A stretch of DNA of 64,000 bases, taken from contig NZ_BEWO01000011.1 in assembly GCF_002723975.1 (NCBI RefSeq), positions 52,312 through 116,311 of the forward strand, in the 5' to 3' direction. Each line of letters opens with the position of its first letter. Within the stretch, counting starts at the first letter, position 1. Below the pieces are notes generated by a model, which worked only from the letters and a program-made list of their open reading frames with translations, was not told the DNA's origin and ran no database searches. The position numbers were made by a program, and so were the translations under genes. The stretch comes from Gluconobacter japonicus. GTDB lineage: Bacteria; Pseudomonadota; Alphaproteobacteria; Acetobacterales; Acetobacteraceae. This document shows positions 9,343 through 17,930 of this stretch, one piece after another.

Positions 9343-10008
9343 ATGACACGATTCCCGATTATTCTTCTCGACTACGATGGTACTCTGGCGGAAACGCAGC
9401 CGGCCATTCTTCGCAGCCTGAAAGAAGCCTTCGAGGCCAGTGGTTACGACAGTCCGTCCCCTGATGCTCTCAAGGCGGAACTGTCGAAGGGTGGGACACT
9501 TCAGACGCTTTTTCAGGCTATCGTTCCGGACAGTGAAGACGAAGATGCCGGAGCGTTTGTGCGGCATTACCGTGCCAGTTATCCAAGGGCCGATCAGGAA
9601 GAAACAGTTCTGTTCGATGGGGTGAAACCGGTTCTGGAAGCTCTGAAGGGCAAAGGCGCAACGCTTGTTGTCCTGAGTAACAAGCATGCGCCGACAGTTC
9701 ATAAAAGCATTGAGCGCTTTGGCCTGTCGCGCTGGTTCAGCGGCGTTATAGGCTCAGAGCCGCAATATCCCCATAAACCTGATCCCCGCGTCATGACGGA
9801 TCGGGTGCGGCCTCTGTTCCCGGAAGCGGATTCTGCTGAATTCCTGATGGTGGGGGATACGCTGGCGGATCTGACCTTCGCCCGCAATACGGGCATCGCC
9901 TCCTGCTGGGCAAGTTATGGTCATGGTGCCGCGCAACCCTGCATTGATCTCAGACCGGATTACCGGATTGATCGCGTTGCCGATCTTCTGAACGTCGTCA
10001 GCCTGTAA
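9343..10008 (+). CDS. HAD-superfamily phosphatase, phosphoglycolate phosphatase-like
   Basis: This 221-residue cytosolic protein has all HAD signatures: motif I DYDGTLAET with the nucleophile Asp, motif II VVLSNKH, the lysine in PHKPDPRV and motif IV VGDTLADLTFARN. The cap domain between motifs I and II resembles Gph/PGP-type enzymes that hydrolyse 2-phosphoglycolate. Substrates of HAD proteins are hard to call from sequence, so another small sugar phosphate is possible. It lies 46 bp after metF and is convergent with the LacI-type gene, with only 9 bp between them. Confidence 0.82.
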   Translation: MTRFPIILLDYDGTLAETQPAILRSLKEAFEASGYDSPSPDALKAELSKGGTLQTLFQAIVPDSEDEDAGAFVRHYRASYPRADQEETVLFDGVKPVLEALKGKGATLVVLSNKHAPTVHKSIERFGLSRWFSGVIGSEPQYPHKPDPRVMTDRVRPLFPEADSAEFLMVGDTLADLTFARNTGIASCWASYGHGAAQPCIDLRPDYRIDRVADLLNVVSL

Positions 10009-10017
10009 CGGGGAGGC

Positions 10018-11115
10018 TCAGCCCCTAGAAGGCTCAGCCTTGGGGGGCTGGCCAATACTGCCGCGCTTCACGAGTTCTGTTTTGAGAATGACATTTTGAC
10101 GGCCGTCCTGCTGCACTAGAAGGCGAACGGCTTCCGTGCCCTTTTGCTCATGGGGCTGGCGGATTGTGCTGAGATCTGCGGTCGCTGCGGCGGGAATATC
10201 GTCAAAACCAAAAATGGACACGTCCTGCGGAATACTCAGCCCTGCCGCGCGAATGGTCTTCATGGCGCCGATCGCGACACGATCGCTCATCGCGAGGATC
10301 GCTGTGGGGCGTTCTGGCCGATTGATGAGAAAACGGGCGCCTTCTGCACCAGCCTCTTCAGAATTGATGGGAATTTCCCAGGCCGGAACAGTCTCGGGAG
10401 CAATCCCGGCTTCCTGAAGAGCAGTCAGGTATCCCTCCAGGCGCATGGCGATCGTACTGTGTGCGATGTTGGCCCGGCGTTTTGCTGTCAGGATACCAAA
10501 ATAATCGTCATGAGCCGTTTTGAGAGACAGGATGCCAAAGCTGCGATGGCCAAGTTCCAGAAGTGTTTTGGCGGCTTTGTAGGCCGCATCCCGGTCGTCA
10601 ATGCCAACATACGGGACGCCATCAAGTCTTGGCTGATCGACGACAACCAGCGGCACATTGCGCTGCTGGGCCATCATGACGCAGCGGCTGTCGGGGGCGA
10701 CGGAGTACAGGATGTATCCATCAACAGCAGCGTTGCCCAATGAAACCGGCGTATTCATGTTACGAAGGCTGCTGCCAGCGGAGATCAGCGCCAGATCGGT
10801 TTCAAGCTCGTTACAGCTTTTGGCCACGCCATTCAGAACGGTCAGGACGGCCGGGTCGGAGAAGGCGTAGGGGAGGTCTTCGCTGAAAAGAAACCCGAGC
10901 GCACCTGAATGTCCTGTCGCAAGCTGCTTGGCTGCCGGATCGGGGCCTGTGTAACCCATCTCCTGTGCCGCTGCGAAAATCTTCTCACGCAGCGCCGCAG
11001 ACAGCTGACCGGGGCGAATATAGGCATTGGAGACTGTCGTGTGAGACACCCCGACCTGTGCTGCTACATCCTTGAGGGTAACTTTGCGGCGGCCGTGCTG
11101 ACGGGTGGTTTTCAT
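10018..11115 (-). CDS. LacI-family transcriptional regulator
   Basis: An N-terminal helix-turn-helix (VTLKDVAAQVGVSHTTVSNA) with the LacI hinge precedes a periplasmic-binding-protein-like effector domain (GALGFLFSEDLPYAF through FGFDDIPAAATADLSTIRQP). Such repressors bind a small molecule, usually a sugar or nucleoside, and leave their operator. I chose the ATG opening KTTRQHGRRK; a TTG twelve codons upstream (11151) is an alternative. No catabolic operon is adjacent, so the effector and target genes cannot be deduced here. Confidence 0.9.
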   Translation of the reverse strand: MKTTRQHGRRKVTLKDVAAQVGVSHTTVSNAYIRPGQLSAALREKIFAAAQEMGYTGPDPAAKQLATGHSGALGFLFSEDLPYAFSDPAVLTVLNGVAKSCNELETDLALISAGSSLRNMNTPVSLGNAAVDGYILYSVAPDSRCVMMAQQRNVPLVVVDQPRLDGVPYVGIDDRDAAYKAAKTLLELGHRSFGILSLKTAHDDYFGILTAKRRANIAHSTIAMRLEGYLTALQEAGIAPETVPAWEIPINSEEAGAEGARFLINRPERPTAILAMSDRVAIGAMKTIRAAGLSIPQDVSIFGFDDIPAAATADLSTIRQPHEQKGTEAVRLLVQQDGRQNVILKTELVKRGSIGQPPKAEPSRG

Positions 11116-11259
11116 ACGCTGTCCAATAATGAAAACGGATCTTTCACGCAATCCTGCGGGATGTTGCGCTGACCCGTCAGGGATAAGGCCCTGAAAACAA
11201 ATATTAGCCTGCGGAGGTCCATTCCGTCTTCACAATTACGACAGCACAATCTGGAAAGA

Positions 11260-11523
11260 TCATTCTTTGGGTTTGGAGATGGTACTGGCCTTCTTGGCTG
11301 GGGGGTCGAACATGGCGCGGCATTTGGGGGTAAGCTGATCCAGCTTTTTCTTCATGCAGGCCGTGATTTTGGCTTCATTCGGGATGGCAAACGTGCACAG
11401 CCGAATGGCATCTCCCTGACAGGCCTGTTTCTGCTCGTCGCGTGTCGCAGCGTGGGCGGACCCAAGAGTCAGTCCGGCCATGCAGGTCAGTGTCATCAGG
11501 TAACGGATTGGATAGCAGGTCAT
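11260..11523 (-). CDS. Small secreted four-cysteine protein (GLG1-type cysteine-rich repeat)
   Basis: The ATG at 11523 is preceded by a strong AAAAGGAG at 8-base spacing, giving 87 residues. A signal peptide ends at about SAHA. The mature part has the pattern CQGDAIRLC ... ITACMKKKLDQLTPKC, which resembles the short cysteine-rich repeat (Golgi apparatus protein 1-type) common in small alphaproteobacterial exported proteins. The four cysteines probably form two disulfides in the periplasm. The function is unknown. It stands between the LacI-type gene and the sulfide cluster, both on the same strand. Confidence 0.7.
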   Translation of the reverse strand: MTCYPIRYLMTLTCMAGLTLGSAHAATRDEQKQACQGDAIRLCTFAIPNEAKITACMKKKLDQLTPKCRAMFDPPAKKASTISKPKE

Positions 11524-11637
11524 GAGCCATCTCCTTTTTGATGTAAAAGCGTCCGGCAAGAGAAGCGGTTTCCAGTCTGAATACACTCCCGTCAAGAAAA
11601 TGACAGAAATACATAAATAGACCGGAAACAGTCCTTT

Positions 11638-12045
11638 TTACACTGACCGCGGCAGGGGCCGAATAATACGGGCAAATCGTGCCCCATCCTGGGATGCCGC
11701 CTGAATACTCGCTTGGCGAAGTGGGGCTGCTGCAGACGGTGCCACGGCCTGGCCGTCCGGTCGAAGGGTCATCAGGAGCATTCGGGCGCGGGCCGCATCG
11801 GGTGTATCGGCCATGCAGTAACTGATGGCACGTGATTCTCGCTGAGACTCAATCAGGCCGCTGCGCCGTAGCGTTCCCAGGTGCTGGCTCAGGGTCGGCT
11901 GTCCGATTCCCGTCATGCTTTCGATTTCGCTGACGGCATGAGGGCCATCCAGCAAGGCAGAGAGGATTGTCAGGCGTTGGGGTTGTGCGAGGAGGCGCAG
12001 CCACTCCGCAAGATTACGACTTTCTTCGAGAGCAAGAAGGGTCAT
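11638..12045 (-). CDS. ArsR-family transcriptional regulator of the sulfide/persulfide cluster
   Basis: This 135-residue winged-helix protein (LAQPQRLTILSALLDG, GIGQPTLSQHLGTLRRSGLI) starts by an ATGA overlap with the peroxiredoxin gene, so the two are co-translated. Its neighbours (peroxiredoxin, persulfide dioxygenase, SQR, TauE) are those of BigR/SqrR persulfide-sensing repressors. Those sensors use two cysteines; here the position after QRLTIL is Ser29 and the only cysteine is Cys77 (in AISYCMAD), so the known dithiol/tetrasulfide switch cannot work. It may sense another way or not sense persulfide. The inverted repeat at 12734-12753 is its likely operator. Confidence 0.82.
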   Translation of the reverse strand: MTLLALEESRNLAEWLRLLAQPQRLTILSALLDGPHAVSEIESMTGIGQPTLSQHLGTLRRSGLIESQRESRAISYCMADTPDAARARMLLMTLRPDGQAVAPSAAAPLRQASIQAASQDGARFARIIRPLPRSV

Positions 12046-12686
12046 GAGCGGGGCCTTTTCGGTTGAAGGAACCAGCTTGGTCCAGCTTTCTGAACGGCTT
12101 CCTGTGTCTGGAGCGGAGGCGCAATAGCCGGTTCGCCCGGTTGCCATCCTTCAGGGGTCAGAATGTTTGACCGATCGACTTCCTGCAGGGCGCAGAGGAT
12201 GCGCTGAAGTTCGGCAACAGAGCGTCCTACACTGGCAGGATAGGTGAGGATCGTGCGGATGATCCCTGTTGGGTCAATGAAGAAAACCGATCGGACCGTG
12301 GCACTGTTCTGCGCCTGTAGATCCATCATGCCGTATGCACGGGCCACTTCCAGGGAAGGGTCTTCCACAATCGGGAAGGGAACACGCACGTTGTACTGTT
12401 CTTCAATAGCGGACACCCACGCCAGATGTGAGGGCAGACTGTCTGCGGATAATCCGAGCAGAACACAATCCCGTTCCCGGAAAGCAGGTTCCTGTCTGGA
12501 GAGGGTGATGAATTCGCTGGTGCAAACGGGAGTAAAGTCTGCCGGATGGGCAAACAGCAGAACCCACCGTCCGCGTAGGGCGCTCAGAACGAATTCACCG
12601 TGTGTCGTACGGGCAGTGAAATCCGGAGCTTCATCCCCGATACGCAGGGTGGGGAAGGGAAGATCGTCAGTGATGGGGCCTGTCAT
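12042..12686 (-). CDS. Peroxiredoxin of the 1-Cys/Prx6 type
   Basis: This thiol peroxidase reduces H2O2, organic peroxides or persulfides. The active-site motif PADFTPVCTSEF holds the peroxidatic Cys55. The 214-residue length and the C-terminal segment starting LTYPASVGRSVAELQRIL fit the Prx6-like subgroup rather than AhpC. Two further cysteines exist (in RERDCVLLG and RILCALQ), but no typical resolving-Cys motif is evident. It is the first gene of a two-gene unit with the ArsR regulator and is divergent from the persulfide dioxygenase, which suggests a role in sulfane-sulfur or peroxide stress. Confidence 0.9.
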   Translation of the reverse strand: MTGPITDDLPFPTLRIGDEAPDFTARTTHGEFVLSALRGRWVLLFAHPADFTPVCTSEFITLSRQEPAFRERDCVLLGLSADSLPSHLAWVSAIEEQYNVRVPFPIVEDPSLEVARAYGMMDLQAQNSATVRSVFFIDPTGIIRTILTYPASVGRSVAELQRILCALQEVDRSNILTPEGWQPGEPAIAPPLQTQEAVQKAGPSWFLQPKRPRS

Positions 12687-12733
12687 GGTCCTGTTCCAGC
12701 TTGTCCGGGTCTTGACGTTTGATAGTTAATGAC

Positions 12734-12753
12734 TTTATTAAACCAATAATAAA
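12734..12753. promoter_or_regulatory. Perfect AT-rich inverted repeat, candidate operator in the divergent sulfide-cluster promoter
   Basis: TTTATTA and TAATAAA are exact inverted halves around AACCAA, midway between the divergent peroxiredoxin and persulfide dioxygenase genes. Position and composition fit an ArsR-family dimer site able to repress both directions. There is no experimental proof. Confidence 0.55.
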
Positions 12754-12790
12754 TTTTTTGGAAACGATAAACTCCAGAGGTGAAAACGTC

Positions 12791-13717
12791 ATGCGCGATG
12801 CTGCCATTGAAGCTGCGACCGCCCAGATCAGACGTGTGCAGAACGGTGAGGTTCCATCTCCTGTAGTTTGCACGTTCTTTGATGAAGCGACAAATACCGC
12901 CAGTCACGTCGTTCACTGCCCGGTGACGCGCCGTGCAGCAATTATCGACAGCGTACTCGACTATGATGCCGCTGCCGGGCGCACATCCAACGGCTCTGCA
13001 CAGGTGATTGTGGACTATGTCCGCCGCGAAGGGCTGACGGTGGACTGGCAGCTTGAGACCCATGCACACGCTGACCATCTGTCGGCAGCCCCATGGTTGC
13101 AGGAACAGCTTGGCGGAAAACTGGGAATTGGTGCGGACATCATTCGTGTCCAGAATGTTTTCGGCAAAATTTTCAATGCCGGAACACGTTTCGCTCGTGA
13201 TGGGTCCCAGTTTGATCGACTGTTCAAGGACGGCGAGACTTTCTTGCTTGGCGAAATTCCCGTTACGGTTTTGCACGTCCCTGGCCACACCCCCGCTGAT
13301 ATGGCGTTTGTTATCGGAAGCTCCGCTTTTGTGGGGGATACGATCTTCATGCCAGATTTCGGGACGGCTCGTGCGGATTTTCCGGGGGGCGATGCCCGTC
13401 AGCTTTTCCAGTCCATTCGTCGTTTGTTGTCCCTGCCGCCAGAGACGCGCCTTTTTCTCTGTCATGACTACAAAGCACCCGGCCGCGATGACTATGCCTG
13501 GCTGACGACGGTTGCGCTGGAGCGCGAGTGCAACATCCATGTTCATGATGGCATCAGTGAAGACGAATTCGTGTCCATGCGTACAACGCGGGATGCCACA
13601 CTTGCCATGCCAAAGCTGCTGATGCCGTCTGTACAGGTCAATATGCGTGGCGGACATATGCCCGAGCCGGAAGCAGACGGCATCAGCTACATCAAAATTC
13701 CCGTCAACCGCCTCTGA
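12791..13717 (+). CDS. Persulfide dioxygenase (ETHE1/Blh-like metallo-beta-lactamase fold)
   Basis: The iron-binding signature THAHADHLSA with a later HVPGHTPADM and GDTIFMPDFGTARADFPGG matches ETHE1-type persulfide dioxygenases, which oxidise glutathione persulfide to sulfite and glutathione. I chose the ATG at 12791 (opening RDAAIEAATAQ) because homologues begin near there and GAGGTG precedes it; an in-frame start at 12719 would overlap the operator. It sits first in a unit with a DUF442-SQR fusion and a TauE-type exporter: SQR makes the persulfide, this enzyme makes sulfite, and TauE can export it. Confidence 0.9.
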   Translation: MRDAAIEAATAQIRRVQNGEVPSPVVCTFFDEATNTASHVVHCPVTRRAAIIDSVLDYDAAAGRTSNGSAQVIVDYVRREGLTVDWQLETHAHADHLSAAPWLQEQLGGKLGIGADIIRVQNVFGKIFNAGTRFARDGSQFDRLFKDGETFLLGEIPVTVLHVPGHTPADMAFVIGSSAFVGDTIFMPDFGTARADFPGGDARQLFQSIRRLLSLPPETRLFLCHDYKAPGRDDYAWLTTVALERECNIHVHDGISEDEFVSMRTTRDATLAMPKLLMPSVQVNMRGGHMPEPEADGISYIKIPVNRL

Positions 13718-13761
13718 GCGGACCCTGTTTTTTCAGTTTCACTGTTACCGGAGAGGCCACC

Positions 13762-15447
13762 ATGCCGACAAACCATATCACGGAACGCTATGCTGTTTCC
13801 CCTCAGGTCGCACCGCAGGACGTTGCTGTTCTGAAAAGTGAGGGCTTTCGCAGCATCATCTGTTTTCGCCCGGATGGTGAAGCCCCGGACCAGCCAGAAG
13901 CCAATCTGGTCGCTGAGGCTGCAAAAGCGGCGGATATGGCGTTTGTTACCATTCCGGTTAAGGCAGGGACTGTGCCTGATGACTCTCAGATTCAGGCAAC
14001 CCGTGCAGCTTTGACATCCCTGCCAGCTCCAATCGTGGGCTATTGTCGCTCTGGCACCCGTGCTGCCCAGATCTGGGCTTTGGCGGAGGCTGGCTCTCGT
14101 CCGGCCAGTGACATTCTTGCGGATGCCGCGCGTGCAGGGATTGATCTGGGAGGGCTGAAGTCTCGTCTTGAGGCTGTGCCAGCGCCTTCCATGTCGTCTC
14201 GTGAGGGGGCACGTCATTTTCAGGTTCTGGTCATTGGCGGTGGAGCCGGTGGTCTGTCTGTTGCGGCAAGTTTGCTTAAGCGCGATTCTGCTCTTGCGCT
14301 GGGTATTGTGGAGCCGTCCGAAGAACATTTCTATCAGCCAGGCTGGACGCTGGTGGGTGGCGGTGTCTTCAAGGCCGCGCAGACACGTCGGCGTGAACAG
14401 GATCTGATTCCGAAGGGCGCGGTCTGGCTAAAGAATGCGGTAGAACTTTTCCGTCCGGAAGCGCGTGAGGTGGTTCTGAAGGACGGGACGGTTCTGTCTT
14501 ATGATGCCTTGATCGTTGCAACCGGCATTTCCCTGAACTGGGATGCAATTCCCGGCCTTACAGAAACGCTGGGCAAGAACGGTGTCACGTCCAACTACCG
14601 CTATGATCTGGCGCCATACACCTGGCAACTCGTGGAGCAACTGAAGGGGGGTAAGGCGATCTTTACGCAGCCTCCGATGCCGATCAAATGCGCTGGTGCC
14701 CCGCAGAAAGCCATGTACCTGGCCTGTGACGCATGGCGCCGTCGGGGTGTTCTGAAAAGCATTTCGGTCGATTTCAATACAGCAACGCCAGGCCTGTTTG
14801 GTGTAAAGGAATTCGTTCCCGCCCTGATGAATTATGTGCGTGACTACGATATCGCTTTGCATCTTGGCTCCAAGCTGGTGGCAGTAAACGGGCCGGAGCG
14901 CATTGCCGTGTTCGAGCGTAAGACGGAAACCGGTGTTGATCGCGTGGAATGTGCGTTCGATATGCTGCATGTCGTCCCGCCACAGGTCTCCCCGAAAGTC
15001 GTGCGTGAAAGCGCCATCGCGGGCTCAGACGGGTTCGTGGAGGTCAATCCCGAAACATTGCAGCATGTCCGTTATCCACAGGTCTTTGCTCTTGGAGACG
15101 TGATCGGTACGTCCTGTGCCAAGACGGCGGCGACTGTGCGTGTTCAGGCTCCTGTTGTGGCAACAAACGTACTGGCTTTTCTGAAGCGCAAGGATCCGGT
15201 TTCAGGATATGATGGATATGGCGCGTGCCCGTTGACGGTGGAGAACGGCAAAATCGTGTTGGCTGAGTTTTCCTATGGTGGCAAACTTGCCCCGACGATG
15301 CCGAAATGGCTGCTCAACGGTCAGAAAGCGACCCGTCTTGCCTGGTGGCTGAAGAAATACGTTATGCCCGCTCTTTACTGGAAGGGAATGCTCAAGGGTC
15401 ATGAGCTTTTTGTCGCTCCCAAGCCTTTGAAATCTGGTAAGAAATGA
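13762..15447 (+). CDS. Fusion of a DUF442 phosphatase-like domain and a sulfide:quinone oxidoreductase-like flavoprotein
   Basis: Residues about 1-140 are a DUF442 (beta-lactamase-hydrolase-like) domain with a P-loop CRSGTR at Cys95, as in tyrosine phosphatases. From about residue 153 the protein is a type II SQR: dinucleotide motif VIGGGAGGLSVA, SNYRYDLAPYTW, PIKCAGAPQKAMYL (Cys310), ALGDVIGTSC and a membrane-associating C-terminal part. SQR oxidises H2S and passes electrons to the quinone pool. In SQRs I remember, a redox cysteine follows the GD dipeptide almost directly; here that position is Ile and Cys452 lies four residues further on. It follows the dioxygenase gene by 44 bp. Confidence 0.9.
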   Translation: MPTNHITERYAVSPQVAPQDVAVLKSEGFRSIICFRPDGEAPDQPEANLVAEAAKAADMAFVTIPVKAGTVPDDSQIQATRAALTSLPAPIVGYCRSGTRAAQIWALAEAGSRPASDILADAARAGIDLGGLKSRLEAVPAPSMSSREGARHFQVLVIGGGAGGLSVAASLLKRDSALALGIVEPSEEHFYQPGWTLVGGGVFKAAQTRRREQDLIPKGAVWLKNAVELFRPEAREVVLKDGTVLSYDALIVATGISLNWDAIPGLTETLGKNGVTSNYRYDLAPYTWQLVEQLKGGKAIFTQPPMPIKCAGAPQKAMYLACDAWRRRGVLKSISVDFNTATPGLFGVKEFVPALMNYVRDYDIALHLGSKLVAVNGPERIAVFERKTETGVDRVECAFDMLHVVPPQVSPKVVRESAIAGSDGFVEVNPETLQHVRYPQVFALGDVIGTSCAKTAATVRVQAPVVATNVLAFLKRKDPVSGYDGYGACPLTVENGKIVLAEFSYGGKLAPTMPKWLLNGQKATRLAWWLKKYVMPALYWKGMLKGHELFVAPKPLKSGKK

Positions 15448-15462
15448 TCGTCAGCCAGAATA

Positions 15463-16230
15463 ATGCATATCGCGATTGAACTGTTCTGTGGCGTCATTAT
15501 CGGCTTCACGCTTGGATTGATTGGCGGGGGTGGGTCCATCCTCGCTGTGCCTCTGATGGTTTATGTGGTGGGGGTGAAAAACCCTCATGTCGCCATTGGA
15601 ACCAGCGCCTTGGCGGTGGCTGTCAACGCGCTGGCTGGGTTGGTCAGTCATGCGCGACAAAGAACGGTCAAATGGCGGTGTGCGGCTGTTTTTGCACCAT
15701 TTGGCGTAGTTGGTGCCCTGGTTGGCGCAGCTTTGGGGAAAGAGGTGGATGGCCAGAAACTGCTTCTGTGCTTTGCCATCCTGATGGTTGTCGTGGGTGT
15801 CCTGATGCTTCGGGGGCGCCGCAATCCGGGAATTGCAGGGGCTGCCTGCAACCGCGACAATATGCCCAAAGTCATGGCCAGTGGTCTTGGGACAGGTCTT
15901 CTTTCCGGCTTTTTCGGTATTGGCGGGGGCTTCCTGATCGTTCCGTCTCTGGTTGCCTGTACAAGAATGCCTATTCTGAATGCGATTGGCACATCGCTGG
16001 TTGCAGTTGCGGCCTTTGGTGCAAGTACAGCCCTGAGTTACATGCTGTCAGGATATGTTGACTGGGTTATGGCCGCTCTCTTTGTAATTGGAGGCGTTAT
16101 AGGGAGTACGCTGGGCACGTCTGCGGCACGTCGTCTTGCCGGGGTGGGTAGTACCTTAACCACGTTCTTTGCTGGCGTTATCTTTGTCGTTGCGGCCTAT
16201 ATGATCTGGCGGAGTCTTGCCGCTCTTTGA
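15463..16230 (+). CDS. TauE/SafE-family membrane exporter, probable sulfite exporter
   Basis: This 255-residue protein has about eight hydrophobic helices and the duplicated family signatures GFTLGLIGGGGSILAVPLM and GLLSGFFGIGGGFLIVPSL, with AIGTSALAVA and AIGTSLVAVA repeats. Members export sulfite or other organosulfur anions through the inner membrane. It starts 15 bp after the SQR fusion and ends the operon at a terminator. Its place after SQR and persulfide dioxygenase makes sulfite the likely cargo, though the family is broad. Confidence 0.88.
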   Translation: MHIAIELFCGVIIGFTLGLIGGGGSILAVPLMVYVVGVKNPHVAIGTSALAVAVNALAGLVSHARQRTVKWRCAAVFAPFGVVGALVGAALGKEVDGQKLLLCFAILMVVVGVLMLRGRRNPGIAGAACNRDNMPKVMASGLGTGLLSGFFGIGGGFLIVPSLVACTRMPILNAIGTSLVAVAAFGASTALSYMLSGYVDWVMAALFVIGGVIGSTLGTSAARRLAGVGSTLTTFFAGVIFVVAAYMIWRSLAAL

Positions 16231-16270
16231 CGTACTGCAAAGAACGGTTTTGATGTTTGCCTGACCCAAA

Positions 16271-16303
16271 GCCTGTCCGACTGCATCGGGCAGGCTTTTT
16301 TTT
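16271..16303 (+). terminator. Rho-independent terminator of the sulfide operon
   Basis: GCCTGTCCGA pairs with TCGGGCAGGC (one G-T pair) around a short loop and runs straight into eight T residues. Confidence 0.92.
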
Positions 16304-16521
16304 GTGGAAGCATCATGGGGTTGGTGAATTTCGCAATTTAATAAAGTTACCATAAATCATCGCTCGTTTAATCCGTTTCGAGAGATATGCTCGTCGCAAA
16401 AAATTTGCGGGATCTGTGGCTACACCTCTGATCGGCATCCCGTTGGCGTAGCAGTCTTTTCCGTGTTCCATTCCTGAACCGTTATGACATACTGCAAAGA
16501 CTGTCAGAGCAGGGAGAGCGA

Positions 16522-17067
16522 ATGGTGGCGGATGTTGGTCAGAGACTGCGGCTTGTTCGTGTTTCAAAAAATTTATCTCAGCGGGAACTGGCCAAGCGTA
16601 CAGGTGTCACCAATTCTACAATTTCCCTGATCGAATCAGGCGATATGAATCCCTCAATTGGGACTCTGAAGCGCGTGCTTGATGGTATCCCTGTTACGCT
16701 GGGAGATTTTTTCAGCTTCCAGACTGAGGGACAGGAACAATACTTCTATGAGGCCCGGGATCTTACGGAAATTGGGCAGGGGGGCGTCTCATTGCGACAG
16801 GTTGGCAGCAACCTGTTCGGACGCTCGCTTCAGGTTCTGCATGAGCGCTATGAGCCTGACTCGGATACGGGTGTTGCCTATGCTCACGAGGGGGAAGAGG
16901 CAGGCGTTGTTATTCGCGGCCAGGTCGAAATCACTGTAGAAAATCAGACCCATATTCTGGGGCCGGGTGATGCTTACTATTTCGAAAGCCGCAAACCTCA
17001 TAGGTTCCGTTGCATTGGTGAGGAGCCCTGCGAACTGATCAGCGCCTGTACGCCTCCGACGTTTTGA
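16522..17067 (+). CDS. XRE-type helix-turn-helix regulator with C-terminal cupin domain
   Basis: Residues 1-65 are a Cro/C1-type HTH (LSQRELAKRTGVTNSTISLI), and residues about 110-180 a cupin barrel (HEGEEAGVVIRGQVEITVE, LGPGDAYYFESRKPHRFR). This 181-residue layout is that of PuuR-like regulators, whose cupin senses a small metabolite and which often repress polyamine or amino acid catabolism. The gene is monocistronic, and no target operon is adjacent, so the effector is unknown. The roughly 220 bases upstream, after the sulfide-operon terminator, hold its promoter. Confidence 0.88.
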   Translation: MVADVGQRLRLVRVSKNLSQRELAKRTGVTNSTISLIESGDMNPSIGTLKRVLDGIPVTLGDFFSFQTEGQEQYFYEARDLTEIGQGGVSLRQVGSNLFGRSLQVLHERYEPDSDTGVAYAHEGEEAGVVIRGQVEITVENQTHILGPGDAYYFESRKPHRFRCIGEEPCELISACTPPTF

Positions 17068-17250
17068 ATAAAATGCCCTGTTTATTTGTCTGAGAAAGGC
17101 GGAAAAGACGCTGGGCTTGTCTCTCATGGAATGCTCACAATTTCATGAGGGGTGTTTTTTCCGAGAAACGCACCAATCTTAAGCCTTGTGAAAAGCCTCT
17201 CGATTTCGTTAAGGCTAGAGACAAGACCTTTTTCAACAGGGAGGCTGGGT

Positions 17251-17904
17251 ATGTCCCAGTCATCATCTTTAGCGGTAAAGGAAGTTTTTCCGCCGCATCT
17301 CGGAGATATGAGGGCAGGGCGTTCGCCTGGTCGACCCATCAATCTTCTGCTGAAAGACACGATTCTGACGGCAATTGCCACGGTCCTGACCGAAGAAGGG
17401 TATCAGGGCCTGACGATTGGCAAGGTGGCCAAAGCTGCAGGCGTTTCAACCGCAACCGTTTACCGGCGCTGGCCTACGAAGCAGGCCATGTTCTTTGACG
17501 CAATCCGTCAGTGGAAGACCAGCCTGACCCCCGATGTCGATACGGGAAGTTTTCTTGGAGACGTCGATCAGCTTGTAGAGGCACGTATCCGGTTTCTGGC
17601 GACCCCACTTGGGCGCACCTATGGCACCCTGCTGGGTGAGGCAGTTCACAACCCGGAATTCGGAACTGTCCTGCGCGAGGTCAGCATTGAGCCGGCTCGT
17701 CTGGAAATGCGCCGCTTTCTGGAGCGCGCAAGACAGCGTGGTGAAGATGGGTTCTGCTACCCGGCCGAGACGGTTCTGGACATGCTTCTCAGCACAATAC
17801 ACTTCCGCGCAATGGACACATTGTGGAACTGTCCGCTGGAAACAGAGGCCAATATCCGGGATATCAAGGGGCTGGTTCGCTGCATGATTGGAACCCGCCA
17901 GTAA
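17251..17904 (+). CDS. TetR-family transcriptional regulator
   Basis: The N-terminal HTH (GYQGLTIGKVAKAAGVSTATVYRRWPTKQAMFFDAI) is a typical TetR DNA-binding domain, followed by an all-helical ligand domain resembling the TetR_C-type group. GGGAGG seven bases before the ATG at 17251 supports this start over an upstream in-frame one at 17152; the protein is then 217 residues. It is convergent with a TonB-dependent receptor gene, 26 bp apart, so control of that receptor is possible but not shown. Confidence 0.88.
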   Translation: MSQSSSLAVKEVFPPHLGDMRAGRSPGRPINLLLKDTILTAIATVLTEEGYQGLTIGKVAKAAGVSTATVYRRWPTKQAMFFDAIRQWKTSLTPDVDTGSFLGDVDQLVEARIRFLATPLGRTYGTLLGEAVHNPEFGTVLREVSIEPARLEMRRFLERARQRGEDGFCYPAETVLDMLLSTIHFRAMDTLWNCPLETEANIRDIKGLVRCMIGTRQ

Positions 17905-17930
17905 GCGGGCTTCAATCATCTGCTTCCAGG

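Noticed and set aside
10019..10041. Repeated GGCTCAGCC at the LacI gene end as a possible terminator
   Set aside because: It lies mostly inside the coding end and no T-run follows; it cannot be told from chance.
16334..16355. ATTTA...TAAAT repeat upstream of the XRE-cupin gene as a copy of the sulfide-cluster operator
   Set aside because: The halves are only five bases, the spacer is longer, and the match to 12734-12753 is weak.
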